A DNA stretch of 64,000 bases, from positions 8,433,345 through 8,497,344 of the forward strand of contig OZ038322.1 of assembly GCA_964035795.1 (NCBI GenBank), read 5' to 3'. Numbering within the stretch: the first letter of the stretch is position 1; every line of letters begins with the position of its first letter. The notes beneath the pieces were generated by a model that ran no database searches, was not told where the DNA came from, and saw only the letters and a list, made by a program, of their open reading frames with translations. A program made the position numbers and the translations under genes. The stretch is from Pterobdella sp. o SKG-2022. Its lineage: Eukaryota; Annelida; Clitellata; Hirudinida; Piscicolidae. Positions 12,201 through 24,700 of this stretch are shown here, piece after piece.

Positions 12201-14349
12201 CTGTTGAAGATTATGTCACCTGGTTGGTGTCCAAGGGAGTCACTTCATCTGGCACCATCTCCAACTGCTGATCCAAACGAACCTTCATGCATTGATTAGT
12301 GTTGTATTTAAAGATCATTTCTACAGCAACAAAATAATCACTCAACCACATTGATTCAACATCCATGCACCACAATCATCTACCTCAGCATCAAGTATGG
12401 CCTCAACAGGCATATCATTGCCCACACATGTGGTGCTCTCTGCTTCAGCCTGGTTGCGTTCTCTGGCCCTCTGACGCTCCTCTTGCACAGCTGATTTTAC
12501 ATTTCATACAAGTCTTCACTAATAAGCCTATCATATATGCATAAGTTAATCAAGAAGTAATAGATTGATGATGAAATCATAATTTCATGTCCATTCTTAT
12601 GCTAGCATGGGTTGGATGAATGGTGAAACGTCTCTAAATGAAGATCTAAAGTTTTATGAGTTACATTGATGATTTAGCATAGTATCACTTGAAAATGTCG
12701 ATTTTCTTATGAAAAGCTCAGTGGATTTAGTTAAATGAATACTGTGTTTGTTTTTCACGCAAGTTATATGTTGATAGAAAATTGAAGTTTTTATAATTTT
12801 GAAGCATTTTTGAGTGATTGAAAAATGAACAAGACCTTCTCTCTTCATTCCTGAAGCCAAGCATTTCATGTACCTGCAGTACTGACACCTGCAATCAGGG
12901 TAATAAAAATAGCTCCTTTATAATCATAAAAAGGTTAATACCTATCTAGTATGGAACAACAATGCTATTTATGCCTATAATAATTAATTAATCAAAAGCA
13001 TTAAGTATTATAAGAAATATCTTAACTAAGCATAATTTGATAATTGTGGAAGCTTATACTAATGAAGTGTCAGATACTTTGCTGGAATAAAAAAGCTTTT
13101 TGACTTGTATAAAAATGCTGTTTTTATGATTTCTTTTCCTGAAGCAAACCAACAGCAAGTAAATTGAAAAAAATGAAACAAGTAGATTAATGTCAGAACT
13201 AGTGCATATTGTCAAGATTAAAAACAAAATTGCATTAAAGATAATCTGCATATTTATAGAAGACAAACTATTTGAAATTTCAAATAAGGCAGTTTAAGAA
13301 ACATACATTCTTAAAATGAAAATGAAATTTTCAATAAGTTTTGATTATTCTATAATGAAACTAGTATACTTAATTTGAATATGAGTATACTTTTGTAGTA
13401 AAGCAATAAAAGCAATCAAATTTTATACAAAACCTATTTCTTTGTCGCTTATCTATCAAACAGTTCTTTTCATCCCTACATGCATATTGCAGATCTTTTC
13501 TGACTGTTCTTTTGAAAAACCCCTTGCACCCTTCACAACTGTATTATGAAGTAATGAATGATTTTGTATATTGAATGATTGAAATTGGGAAAAGATTAAA
13601 ATTTTTGATGTAAAAAAATAATACATATTTTGTGAATTTTCAAAATTCACACATAAAAAAGTAGAACTGAAGTGAAATTTATATACTTTTCCCCATGTTT
13701 TTGGAGCACATGTTACAAGTAGAGCTTGAAGCAAACAATGAAAAAAATATGTGTAAAATGAGTTATAAGATTTCAAATGTAAATATAAGCATGATAAACA
13801 AATAATTTATACATGATTATTAAGAATCTAAAAATAATTATATTAGCAAGATTTTACACAAAATTTATTGTAAAATAGCTTTTAGAATTGAGAAACTCAC
13901 CTATAAACTCCATAATGTTTTCCAGATGCTCGATCTGCACAAATGGCACACAAATGCTTAGCAGCCATAAAATGATTTTCAGGGTTAGTAGAAGGCTGCA
14001 TAATTCCAGAAGAAATGCCCATTGTTGAAGAAGGTGACTGCATGTTTAAAAAGTTTGGAGGCGGGGAACTGACTAATGAACTCGGAGAAAGAGAAGACTG
14101 AGAATGTAATGATGGAGATTGCAAAGTGTTAAAAGTTTGGTTATCAAACATAACCGGCATGGTGGAAGGTGGGTAACCCATGTACCTACCTGAAGGTGGA
14201 TTCATGCCCATAATGCCTACAAAAGAGTTTGACATGGGATTTAAACTCAATTGTGAAATGTCTGGTTTAGTATCATTGGAGTTGTTGTTACTTTGAGCTG
14301 CAATGTTGCCGCTGCCATTGTTTAAAGAGCGATTATGATTATCGTCCAT
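9292..14349 (-). CDS. RXR: Retinoid X receptor (NR2B family nuclear receptor)
   Basis: Twelve coding exons with consistent phase: 14349-13901, 13538-13434, 12888-12836, 12490-12384, 12282-12220, 12165-12066, 11736-11598, 10533-10442, 10221-10143, 9920-9873, 9632-9575, 9357-9292, giving 452 residues. Residues 1-133 are a Ser/Pro/Asn/Met-rich A/B region. The DNA-binding domain starts at Cys134 ([17 protein letters not shown]) and includes the P-box [10 protein letters not shown] and second finger through [17 protein letters not shown]. The hinge and ligand-binding domain keep RXR signatures ([25 protein letters not shown]). RXR is the obligate partner of many class II receptors and a ligand-dependent transcription factor in the nucleus. 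Odd points: the residue aligned with human RXRalpha Arg316 is Tyr305, Phe313 is Met302, and the AF-2 helix reads FLSDIL rather than FLMEML. The start is the first in-frame ATG; the upstream frame has no other ATG. The tRNA gene lies 293 bp upstream on the other strand. Confidence 0.95.
10583..10641 (+). repeat. Dispersed repeat with palindrome CCATGCTAGCATGG and GATGAT tail, in an RXR intron
   Basis: The stretch contains CGTCCAACCCATGCTAGCAT followed by GGAAACGGAC and a run of GATGAT. The 14-base core CCATGCTAGCATGG is a perfect palindrome. Related copies sit at about 12594-12636 (antisense, RXR intron) and 42926-42952 (UGDH intron), and a more diverged one at about 31085-31135 (ATP6V1H intron). 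From memory, near-identical sequence ending in GATGAT repeats is common in molluscan and other lophotrochozoan genomes; this should be confirmed by search. Probably the 3' part of a SINE-like element. Confidence 0.6.
12594..12636 (-). repeat. Second copy of the GCTAGC palindrome repeat
   Basis: Read on the minus strand this contains CATCCAACCCATGCTAGCAT, matching the copy at 10583-10641 in both the arm and the core; the last part of the palindrome is mutated. It lies in the intron between RXR exons 3 and 4. Confidence 0.5.
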
Positions 14350-14642
14350 TTTTCTCAGTTTTGATAAATTCTCCTGACACAAACTAAACTAAAAGATACA
14401 AAAAAAGCAGTAATCGAGTCACGGCAATGCGTTGTCAGAGCCAGCAGAGAAATTAATTTTGAGTTCAAGTGCACTTTTCTAGCGCTTGATTATGTACAAT
14501 GTTTTTCTAAACTTATAAATAAATTATTTGTTTTTAAATTTTTGAAAAATAAATGTTTGAATAAAATTATATATTTTTTAAAAAAAAATAAAAAGATAAG
14601 TACATTTTTGTATTTACAGCTATTTAGTCAAATGATTATGAA

Positions 14643-14714
14643 AGCAGAGTGGCGCAGCGGAAGCGTGCTGGGCCCATAACCCAGAGGTCCGTGGATCGAA
14701 ACCACGCTCTGCTA
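14643..14714 (+). tRNA. tRNA-iMet: Initiator tRNA-Met (anticodon CAT)
   Basis: Seventy-two bases with a complete cloverleaf. The acceptor stem AGCAGAG pairs with CTCTGCT and starts with the A1-U72 pair typical of eukaryotic initiators. The A box lies in TGGCGCAGCGGAAGCG, the anticodon stem is GCTGGGC/CCCAG with CAT at 14675-14677, and the T loop has the eukaryotic initiator form GATCGAAACC rather than TTCGA. No intron and no encoded CCA. A T-run directly after the gene (14716-14721) is a Pol III terminator. It serves translation initiation. It stands alone here, divergent from RXR. Confidence 0.97.
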
Positions 14715-15976
14715 ATTTTTTCGCCAGTATTTTTCAATATGATTTATTTTTAAAAAGAAAAAAATTTCATATTTTTTGTTTGTTTTTATCTCATAACTTG
14801 ACCATAACCCAAATCTTTCCAAGTTTAGATCTTAGTAATTTTTGTGAATGTTTCTTGATTCAAACTTGGTATGAAACTTATCTTATTTTTGAATATTTTT
14901 TTTTTCTAGAACTCTATGATTGGGTTTTTTAATTGCAATTAGTTTATCAAATAACAAACACCAATCTTGCTCTATGAATGTTATAACAACGGCTTAATAT
15001 TTGATTACGATTTTAATCAAAAATCTATATACACCTAATAAGACGAAGCTTTTTTTAATTCAAATCGTTTTTGTTATAGGCTAATTTAGCTATTCATTAT
15101 ATTTGATCAGCTGTCCGCCTGGAGATACCGAAGGTCTTAGTCTTTTTTAACACTTCGAAATTATTAAATACAATTAATATAACACGATATGGTAGTATAA
15201 TACAATTTTCAAACAAGCTGTTTTGATTGAAGTGAATTAATATTGATAAAATAAATTAAAGGGAAAACAATTACGGTAAAAAAGGTTTTTTGTACAGGAT
15301 TTCAAAAATGTTTAATTGCTTTTAAAGCTTGAAATTAAAATATTTTAATTTAAAAAAATTAATATTTTTCGCTAACTCTTAGTTTCACTAGTTTTTGTCA
15401 ATTTTGTTTTAATTTACAGCTATTTCATATGGCTCTTTCCTAGCTTTGCAGTTGTCCATTACTTTGTAGCTTCTCATTAAATTATTACTTATTTTCACTT
15501 TTAAAAATTTCATTCAAAAAATTATTATATAGCTATCAAAGGTGAGTATATATTTGTGTTATGGGCCTAAAAACAATTGTTAAACTTAGTTGGATATTTT
15601 ATAAATTATTTCAAATATTTACTATTTTTATGTGCATAGAAAGTTTTTTGGAAAGTTATAAATATATCTGTGTTTGTTTTCATCATATAGATTATATTAA
15701 ACTCTAATGCATAGATAGAGAATGGAGCATCGATGCCTATCCAAGGTCCCCTGTTCATACCCCGTCGAAAAAGCACTTGTATTAGCTTCCATACAGCTAA
15801 TGCTTATAAATTTATGGTCCATTTATAACATCAAATTATATTTTCTTTATTTGTCATAAAGAATTGCTTTAATTGGATTAAAAACAATGAAGATCCGCCT
15901 TTAAATTGAATACCAACGAAAAGTTACTATACTGCAATAGTTATACTATTTCATTTTGAACAATTAGCCTCAAAAT

Positions 15977-16059
15977 TGTGAATCATAAAAACACAGAATA
16001 TATCGAAAAGCTTCGTCAAATTGAAAAACTCAAGTTTTTTCGTGTTTTTATGATTCACA
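15977..16059. repeat. Perfect inverted repeat with 18-bp arms
   Basis: The arm GTGAATCATAAAAACAC (plus one flanking base) is repeated in inverted orientation after a 47-base spacer. The spacer contains CGAAAAGCTTCGT, itself similar to the AAGCTT dispersed repeat. It could be a small non-autonomous DNA element or a fold-back relic; no target duplication was identified. Confidence 0.55.
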
Positions 16060-16203
16060 TATACTATTTCAATTTTTAATTCATTTATAAATTATTTTTT
16101 GATTTTTTCAATAAAATAATTGTTATATTTATTTATAAACTAGTTTTTTTATTGATTTATAAATTAATATTTGATTTTTTTATTAATTTTTAATGTCAAC
16201 AAG

Positions 16204-16300
16204 CACTTGATAATGTAAACTAGTCTTACGAAAAGCTTCGTGTCTTCTTTTTAATAAATACTTTGAGTTTGTTGCCCTTACTATTTGATTCAGGCTTTTA
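16204..16300 (+). repeat. AAGCTTCGT dispersed repeat, copy 1
   Basis: Layout: ACTTGATAATGTAAACTAG, then GAAAAGCTTCGTGT, then a tail with CCCTTACTATTTGATT followed by CAGGCTTTT. The same order is found at 35565-35662 and in partial form at 19672-19735, 30962-31010 and 52338-52400. Confidence 0.6.
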
Positions 16301-16503
16301 TATCTATCTATCTACATTACACGCTGTGTAACAGAATTGATAAAACAACATTGCACATAGGAAATATACTAATAACATTTGAAATTAGCAAAAGGTGCAC
16401 ATGGAACACAATAATAGGTATATAAAGAAAATGAAAAGTTACATGATGAATTCTATGTTAACATGAATAATTAGGAATTGGAATGTCAGATAAGTAATGA
16501 AGT

Positions 16504-16913
16504 TTAAAATTTTAGTTTGGACAATTCCTTCTCGAAAGAGTTTAGCGAAGGAGCTTCTACTACATGAGCTGGCAGATTGTTCCAAACAGGAATGGTTCTT
16601 GGTATGAAAGCTAACTTCTACATATATATATTTGTGACCAGAAATTCTAGGAATAACTTCTAAAGTATTTATTAGAGTAGGGTTATTAGTGAAAAAATAG
16701 GTCTAAAATTTTATTGGTCCGTTTATTGAATCTCGTTGGCTGTTGTACTATTTTCTGACCATTAGTGATGTTTATGAGTTGGTTAGATATTTCATGAATA
16801 TCATTCCAGTTTATTTGGGGAAGGTTGGAATCTCCAGCTAGCCATATATGGGATGAATTTTTGATTTTTGTTAAACCTGTTTCGAGGTTATCCAAATATC
16901 CTAGGTTGTTCAT
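16504..16913 (-). pseudogene. Non-LTR retrotransposon remnant: endonuclease end joined to ORF C-terminus
   Basis: On the minus strand, 16913-16686 encodes an endonuclease C-terminal piece with IWLAGDSNLPQINW and PTRFNKRTNKILDLFF, typical of LINE endonucleases (AP-endonuclease fold). After a one-base frame change the same motif continues at about 16690-16630 (TNNPTLINTLEVIPRISGHK). It then jumps straight to a reverse-transcriptase C-terminal motif ending at a stop at 16504 (FIPRTIPVWNNLPAHVVEAP, then SLNSFEKELSKLKF). The whole reverse transcriptase core is missing, so this is an internally deleted, dead copy. The clade is not certain; the ends resemble CR1/Jockey-type LINEs. Confidence 0.8.
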
Positions 16914-19327
16914 GCATTGAGATCTATATACATTTCTTTATACTTATTAATTTGTGAAGATTAAATTTATTTTAATGCTTTATCATTATTAAACACAAAC
17001 ATAACGTTTTCACGCAATATTAATAGCAAAAAAAAATATTATCAAAACTTAGTAATGATGTTTTTGTCAAAAAAACAGGAAAGCCCAAATGGACATTCCG
17101 GAATCTTTTCATGAAATTGTTGTTTTTTAGCAAATTTTCAAAAATTATTTATGATAAAACTAAAAGTTAAAGAATGTATTTCAAAATAATTTATATTTTT
17201 GGATAAATTTGTTTAGGTAGTTGTGAGGTTTTTTTTTGTCATAGATAATTCTAAAAAATAGGTTTTTCAGACATTAAATTATTCATAAAAAGTCAATATA
17301 TTTATTTTCAGATAAACCTTCCTTTACCTGAATTTTCAAAAAACAGTGAAATCTCTAGATCTGAAGTGTCAATGTTTTTCAGGGCCAGCTGTTTTTTAAA
17401 TAAATTATACCTTTCTAAACATAGCATTATCTAAGTTCATCTACTTTTTTATTGTTATTAATATTACTCATCTTAAATGCTTGTTGTTTTATTGCTTACA
17501 TTATATCTTGTTAACTCACGCCTCGCAGCATGAATGAAATTAAAGATTAAGAAAAAATCCCATAAAAAAAATCAAGAGTGAAGTTACGATGAACTGTCTA
17601 AACATTTTGGTAGCTTCTGCTGTTAAAATCGTCGTCCAGTTACTATGTTTTTTTGTATGTTTTAGATATAATTCAAAAATTCTGCTTGTGTTCTAACACC
17701 TTAAAAAAATTAAGATACTGAGAGTTGCTTTGTTTCAAGTATTTGGTTAGTTTACCGGTAGAGTTTGCATGATTTTATAAGTTTCACTTAGAAACTGTTT
17801 TTTCTATTTTAAATTTCCAATTTATTTGTCAACATAATTAAACGATACTCTTACACCAATATATGTTAGATACTTCTCTACGTAAAGCTACAACTATAAC
17901 TACATAATAATAAAATATAATTCATATACAAGGTATAGAGATTAAGGAAAAAATAAAAGATAAATTTTAAATAAGCTAAATGAAGGCTATTATATTTATC
18001 TATGTTCAAATTTTTTAAGAAAGCATAAATTATAGCGACATTCTACTCACAAACAAATAGAATTAGTCATATAATAAACTATTACAACAACCTAAACAAG
18101 TGAGCTATTCTATAAAGAAAAGGAATATCAAAGGATAGGTCATCCGATTAACATTTTTCTAAATTTTCTTATTAATGTTGTCACCTGTTTGTTTTGTTTG
18201 AATTGTTGAATTTTTGTAATAAGTTAAAACATAAGTTATCAATACTTTTTTTAAAATTAAAATTGATTGATGGGCAATAAACATTTTAAGTTAACTAATT
18301 CTAAGATAGGTATAATAAATTTTAAGAGAATAGTGAATGTTATACATGAATGTGATTCTGTTGAACAATAGTATTTGAAAAGGAAAACCACTACCAACCT
18401 TCAACAAATTAACTAATATTAACAATGTAGAACATTCCATAAGAGTCTGTGACAAAATCCTCTAAACATATGAAGATTATTCTCAAACACTCTGAGCAAT
18501 TTCATGCTTTATTCATCTTTTTATATAAATATCATGAAATTCAAATTGAAAAACATTTTTACAAAACAATGAACAAAATACAGATCTATAGATAGTCACA
18601 CTTCAACAAAATTATATGGTTACTTGTGTAAATACTCATAATTTTAGATAGCTATAAAATTTGTACCATTTAATATTTCAAACTAAAAACTACAAGCGAA
18701 TCTGGTAAAATTTCACAAACGTATTATTGATTTAATCTGAACTTTCGGGTATTAAAAAACTTTTCTTTGATAAATTTCAAAACTCGGTGTATACTTTGTT
18801 TTATTCTATGTGATATTTAACTCAAAATACCTCAATTGAAAGTCTATAGCCCGCTTATATGATGAAATTTATAGGAAAAACTTAATTAGTAGTTTATTAA
18901 TAAAAAACATGACCATCGTGTAGCACATTAAAATATAGATATTTGATGCAGGATGTTATAAATAATCTTACCTACAAAATTTCATGATGAAAATATAATT
19001 GAGACAACATTAAAAATCAGCTTAAAGAAATAATAATGAACTCTAGAGATAATACATACTGGTCAACATAAATCTTATAACTAAAATAATCGATTATGAA
19101 ACAAAATTTTTGGAATTAGGTGATTAGAGGAATTAGTGAAAAAAAAGATAAAAATGTTACCAAACTTTGCAATAAGTTTAAGCCTCACCCACATATGAGT
19201 AATTAATACAAAACCAAATCTAACAAATTTAGTTTATGTACTATAAGTTTCCACCATCAAACTCCACACACACACAAACATCATCTACATTACATTCATC
19301 TATAAAGACCAATTAATGTTTCTCAAC
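16914..19327. other. Intergenic, no gene recognised
   Basis: About 2.4 kb of AT-rich sequence between the retrotransposon remnant and the V-ATPase c stop codon. No frame with family resemblance and no RNA gene seen. The right end should contain the ATP6V0C 3' UTR. Confidence 0.6.
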
Positions 19328-20589
19328 CTATCCCTGCTTAGTAGATAATATAAGAGCTACAATAAGCCCATACAATCCCAAGACCTCAGCAAAGATCAAA
19401 ATGAGGATCATGCCAACGAAGAGTCTGGGCTGTTGTGCAGTTCCTCTCACACCTGCATCTCCCACCACTCCAATAGCAAATCCTGCTGCTAAGCCTGAAA
19501 GACCCACACTCAACCCTGCTCCCAAATGTAGAAAAGACCTGAAAATGTTTAAGTTTCTACATAAAACATTAGTTTTAATATTTAAAAGATATAAAAATTT
19601 TTGAGGTAAACAAACACAAAGCATTTTTTAATCAAAGTTACAAAGCTTTTGTTAAGTCTAACTTACTTATCAAGTGACTTTGCTTAATAAAAACTTTGTG
19701 TTTGTTTATCTAACTATTTGATTTAGATTGTTCAATGTCAAACAGCAATTTATTATAAACAAAACAAACTTTTGAAGGGTATATCCAGAAGCAATTTCAT
19801 TAGCGATAAGAGCAGCCACCACCAGTCCATAAATACCTAGGATACCAGCCATGACAACAGGAATGATTGACTTCATAATCAACTCAGGTCTCATGACAGC
19901 CATTGCTGATATACCTGTCCCTGATTTTGCTGTGCCATAAGCCGCTCCGAGAGCTGTTGATAACCAAATTATAGGGTATTATAATATGAGTATTTGACAA
20001 TTTTTGATATTATTGTTAATCAAATATTTGAAGTGGGAAAATACTGAATAACCTTTTCATTTCTCATAAGCTTTCCATATATTTGAAAAAAAAAAAAAAC
20101 TTAATTTTTTATTTAAAAAAATAAATAATACTTAGACAATGAATTTTTTATTAATAAATGAAATTTTAAGAATCAATAAATAATGAAAATTGAATATGAT
20201 GAGTAAATTTCCAAAATCATTTAACAATTTTAAAGTTTTACAGAATTAATATAATGGTTGAAGTTTAAACAAAAAAACTTTTAAAAAGATTTTTCATAAA
20301 ATTGAATTTTTAAAACTTTTGTTTGAATGTGAAGTTTTATTATTTGTTCTGAAAAACAAATATTTGACTTTCAAACATTAATGAAACTAGTAGTTTTCAG
20401 TGTATCACATGATATCCTAAACCGTCTCAGACGGTGTAAAAAAAAAGCGGAATATCGTTTCCATTACAGCTTCAAGTATTTTTTAAAAATAAAACAACAA
20501 AATTAAAACTTACAGCTGAAAACGACGGCAGAAACGGCTCCAATGACTCCAAAAAAAGGGGCATATGGCGGTGCAGTTAGATCGCTCAT
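19328..20589 (-). CDS. ATP6V0C: V-type proton ATPase 16 kDa proteolipid subunit c (V0)
   Basis: Three exons, 20589-20514, 19953-19770 and 19538-19328, with matching phases, encode 156 residues, the usual length for the family. The protein is a four-helix membrane hairpin forming the rotating c-ring of the V-ATPase, which pumps protons into endolysosomes, secretory vesicles or across plasma membranes. Visible signatures: [14 protein letters not shown] in helix 1-2, [18 protein letters not shown], the duplicated [18 protein letters not shown], the loop [18 protein letters not shown], and the proton-carrying Glu138 in [14 protein letters not shown]. The ATG at 20589 ([18 protein letters not shown]) matches animal orthologues. 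The gene is head-to-head with IFT57 across 1.17 kb. Intron 1 holds low-complexity AT sequence. Confidence 0.97.
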
Positions 20590-21754
20590 TTTGAGATTGA
20601 AGATGTGAGAAAACTAAAATGGCAAATAATGTATTTCAATATTTACCTCTTACAGGTTTCTAAATAAATAACTTTAATAACTTCAACTTAACGCGTCAGT
20701 AAAACGTACGCTTATGTAAACGGTAGTCGGTCTAGCTATTATAAGCAGAATAATCGTTATATATTCACTTGAAAATTTGACTTTCTGGCTAAATTTTTAA
20801 AAAAATATTTTGTAAAATAAAGTTAACCTAACCTCAAAAACCCCCTTCTATTTTATTTAATTTATATATATTTAAAAGCAAATCTTCAGGCTAAAAACGA
20901 TCGATTATGATAATTTTGTATATAAAAATAGGCGGTTTACTAGTTTCTTTTTCTGAATCTATAAGCGTACACATGTACGCTTGCATACATATTAAAATAT
21001 TCACATGATAATTTTTCAAAAATTTTTATTTATTACAATGCAACTCAATTCAATGTTTAACCTACAATATCTTAAAGATTATGTATTATAATATTTTATC
21101 TGAATGCTGGCATATTAAACTGTCACATGAATTGATGTTTGAGCCGTATTAGTTGTAAACAACAATTTTTTTGAATCATAGCTGTCTTTTTAGCAAACCC
21201 ATTATGCAGTTTCATATTTTCTGTAACAAAATAGTTTTATTGATTTTTAACATTAGAAGAATTAGTGATGTGTGGCTTTATGAGATTAAGTATCAAAGTC
21301 TAAGATGTCATATAATTATAATTTTTAACTCTTCATCATTGTACATATTGAGAAGTTTTTTTTTTCAAATTAACTTGGCTGGTTTCGTTTTTTTTTGGTT
21401 TTTCCATGAAAGAAGTTTTGCTTATTTATGTAATGTCATTTGGGAAATATTTTAAGTTATGAATTAAATTATAAAAATATTTTTTTATTATAATTATTTT
21501 AACGTAAAATACTAAAAAAACTTAAATCCACTTTTTTTAAAGAAACTTTATTTTGGTTACGCTGTTACCAAGTACTTTTATTCAGAAATAATTTTTGCTA
21601 GAGTTATTTTCCATAGATTTGACGAATATTCAAAAAAAATTATTAATGTGAATGTTCAAAAAAATAAAATTCATTAAATTGGTATAAAAAGGCATTTAAA
21701 CCCATAATTAAACAAGCCATCATAAAGGAAAAGATAAAGCTTAAGAGTTAAAAG
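20590..21754. promoter_or_regulatory. Shared upstream region between ATP6V0C and IFT57
   Basis: About 1.16 kb separates two divergent start codons, so both promoters must lie here unless 5' UTR introns extend further. I see no convincing TATA box or other named motif. The sequence is AT-rich. Confidence 0.4.
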
Positions 21755-24700
21755 ATGTCTGACAAAGAAGAAAATGGGGTAAGAGATGATGAAGAAATTG
21801 GTCCAGGAATGGCTTATCAGCCGTTTATAATAATGGAAGAGCTTTCGGACAAATTAAAATTACTCAATTATGAGCAGGATTATTGTATAAAAAGAGGTAA
21901 CAAGCCAATTTCAAGGTTATTGTTGAATATAGTCAAAACAAACATTTTTTTCTCAAACATTGAAAGTTTCAATGAATCGTAATGTAAAGTCTTAAATATT
22001 AAACAGCATAACATTAATAAACTTTCATATTTTGATAAAATTACTTCAAACACTTCCTTTTATTACTTTTATAATGGTTCCTAGTAACTGAAGTATGAAA
22101 AAAGTTAGAATAAAATAGTAATTTAATCTAGTTATTAAGTAATCAAGAGTCTCTATAATTGAACAGCGTAGCGACTATAACATGAAAAATTGTACAGTGT
22201 ATATAAAATTACATGTTATTAAATTTTTTCTGCAGACACTACTTTGCACTTGCGACCAATTCAGGCGAGCAGTTCAACGCCTTCTGCAAGTTGGCTGCGT
22301 GGCTGATCAACGTCTGCGGCAATGATTTCGATGAACCACAAGAAGTAACACAAAAATTAAACATTTAACTCCCAAAAATTAAAAATAGTTATAGGAGTTT
22401 TCACTTTTGAACTTTAGTGATAATAAAAATTTATAATAAATATCGATTAGTCAACGATAAGTGGTCTGGACACCAACGCAAGTGTATTTTACCATGAAGC
22501 TTTGCATAAGCAAAAATATCTTTAAGTAGTTGATAAAGTTCTGCTTATGTAAAGCTTTTTAGTCAAATAAAGCTGTTTTTCGTTTAGTGGAAATAAAAAT
22601 TCCGATTTTTTAACATATACCAACTGAAATAAAATTTATAAACTTACGAAAATTAAACGCGGAAAAATATCTTATATAAAAATGAGAAAATATGCTTTTT
22701 AAAACTATATTAAAGAGATGAACTAGTGAAACGAGCTAATTGACCCTATAAATTGCACAGGATGATGACCCCAATGTCATTATATCTGAATTGATGGACC
22801 ATGTTAAAAGACTTGTTAGTGGGGATTTGTATTGTATTACATTTAAAATGTATATAGTTATTAGTGTTAGAGTTTTTTGTATTACATTATTAAAATATAT
22901 TTCTACGGGATTAGCTTTTTAATAACTATTAAATGCATAAAGAAGCCCTGAAAGAGCTACATTAGTTGGGGAAAAATTAAGCTATCTTTTGCTAACATCT
23001 TATGATAAAACTGAAGTACAGAAATTGACATTTCAAATGATTTTTGAATAAAAAACGTGATATTTTTATTAAATGTGAAACGATTTCCAAAACATCAAAG
23101 ATCCTTTTGAGCTTATTTACAAACTCTCATAATCACCTTTTTTTATGTAATTTTCTTTAAAATAATTCAAAATATATGTTATATTTTTCATTATATCCAT
23201 TGTATAAGTATATATCATTGGTTTTAATGAAGGGACACAAGGCAGATTTTTCTTCGAATCGACTCAAATCTGGATCAGGAATCTCATGCTTATGGCTGCT
23301 AGATAGATTGGCAGATGAAGGAATAAAAACTAAGAACCACGTATGGAAAAGGTAGACATTGTATTAATTGATAAGATATTATTGATTATTATCTACATGA
23401 ACTTTTAAACTCATTAAGTGGCGTCTTAGGTGTTCAATTGTGCATTTAATCCTAATCATGTTTGAATATGTAGAACTATGCAATTATCATTTATTCTAAA
23501 AAATTTATTTTGTTTTTCCTTTTTCTTCCTATCTTTTTCTCGTTTTTCTTGAAAAAAAAATGAAATCTACCCAGCTCAGAATATACGAGTTTTTTAAAGC
23601 ACATTTACTAGAAAAAGTAATGATCTAAATTTTTTATAATATGGACAGTGTCTTGCAATCAGCACATTTTTTCAGTGTGTTTGCTAAAAGTTCAATTTGT
23701 AGAAAGTGTTTAAACGTCATGAAAAAGGGCTATAACAAAATTCTTATAAGTTCTCTGAGGGTTTTTTATCGAAAAATTAAAGTTTTATCTTTGATAGATT
23801 TATTTTCTAACGAATTTCTTCAAGTCCAAACTTAGATTTTGTATATTTATATACTAGTGAGCTTTGTAGCGACAACTTTGTCAATTTCACTGCGACTCTT
23901 GTTTTCTGTGATGAATCCCAGATGTTTGATCTTTTCAACGTCGATGATTAATTCAGTTTGTATGTTCACATGTTTATCACTGTTTATATAGCTGGTTAAC
24001 GAACAAACTTTAACATTCTAACCTAATTTTCATTTTAACATCGCTACCAAATTGACCGCTCGTTAATCATTAAGTTAATTTAAAATTAAAAAACTAAAAT
24101 TTCACTTTTACATGAGCACTAAATACAATTTGAAGTTATTGAAACATGGTACAAATCTTTATATAGTGTATTGAACTTTTTGTTCATTTTTTTTTTATTT
24201 CGTGTAATAACTACGTGGTCTAAAAAATCCTGAAGTTAATGCCATTTTAATCTTATTTTTATTGTGAACAGGCCTAGCTACCCTCAAGAGTTTGGGGAAG
24301 ATGTGGTGGAGGATGAGGGTGAAGATGATGATGATCTTCTACTCAAATCCCAAGATGAGCAAGTAAAAATAAATAGGCTTTTCACATTTTCAATAAAAAT
24401 TTGAAAGCAAAACACAATAGCTTGCTAAAATTATATTTCTATGAAAAGTTATATATTAAATAAAATATAATGGCAAACAATTAAATTCAGATCAATTTGT
24501 ATTAATTATAAACATTTACTTTAAGGATGAAAACGATGATGAAGATGACGACGAAAACATATTAGAGCTGAATGATTTGACCATAAACAACGACTCCATC
24601 AACAAAATAGACATGAATACATTAGGTAAGCCTGATCTGATGATGGAAAGCAACACAGACGCTGCCGAATGGAAACTTGAAGTGGAGAGAGTGTTGCCAC

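Larger units (their letters stand above)
14715..16503. other. Intergenic, inverted repeat and dispersed repeat only
   Basis: No gene recognised. Contains a perfect 18-bp inverted repeat (arms 15977-15994 and 16042-16059) and a copy of the AAGCTTCGT dispersed repeat at 16204-16300, followed by a short TATC run at 16304-16315. The rest is AT-rich without convincing coding potential. Confidence 0.6.
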
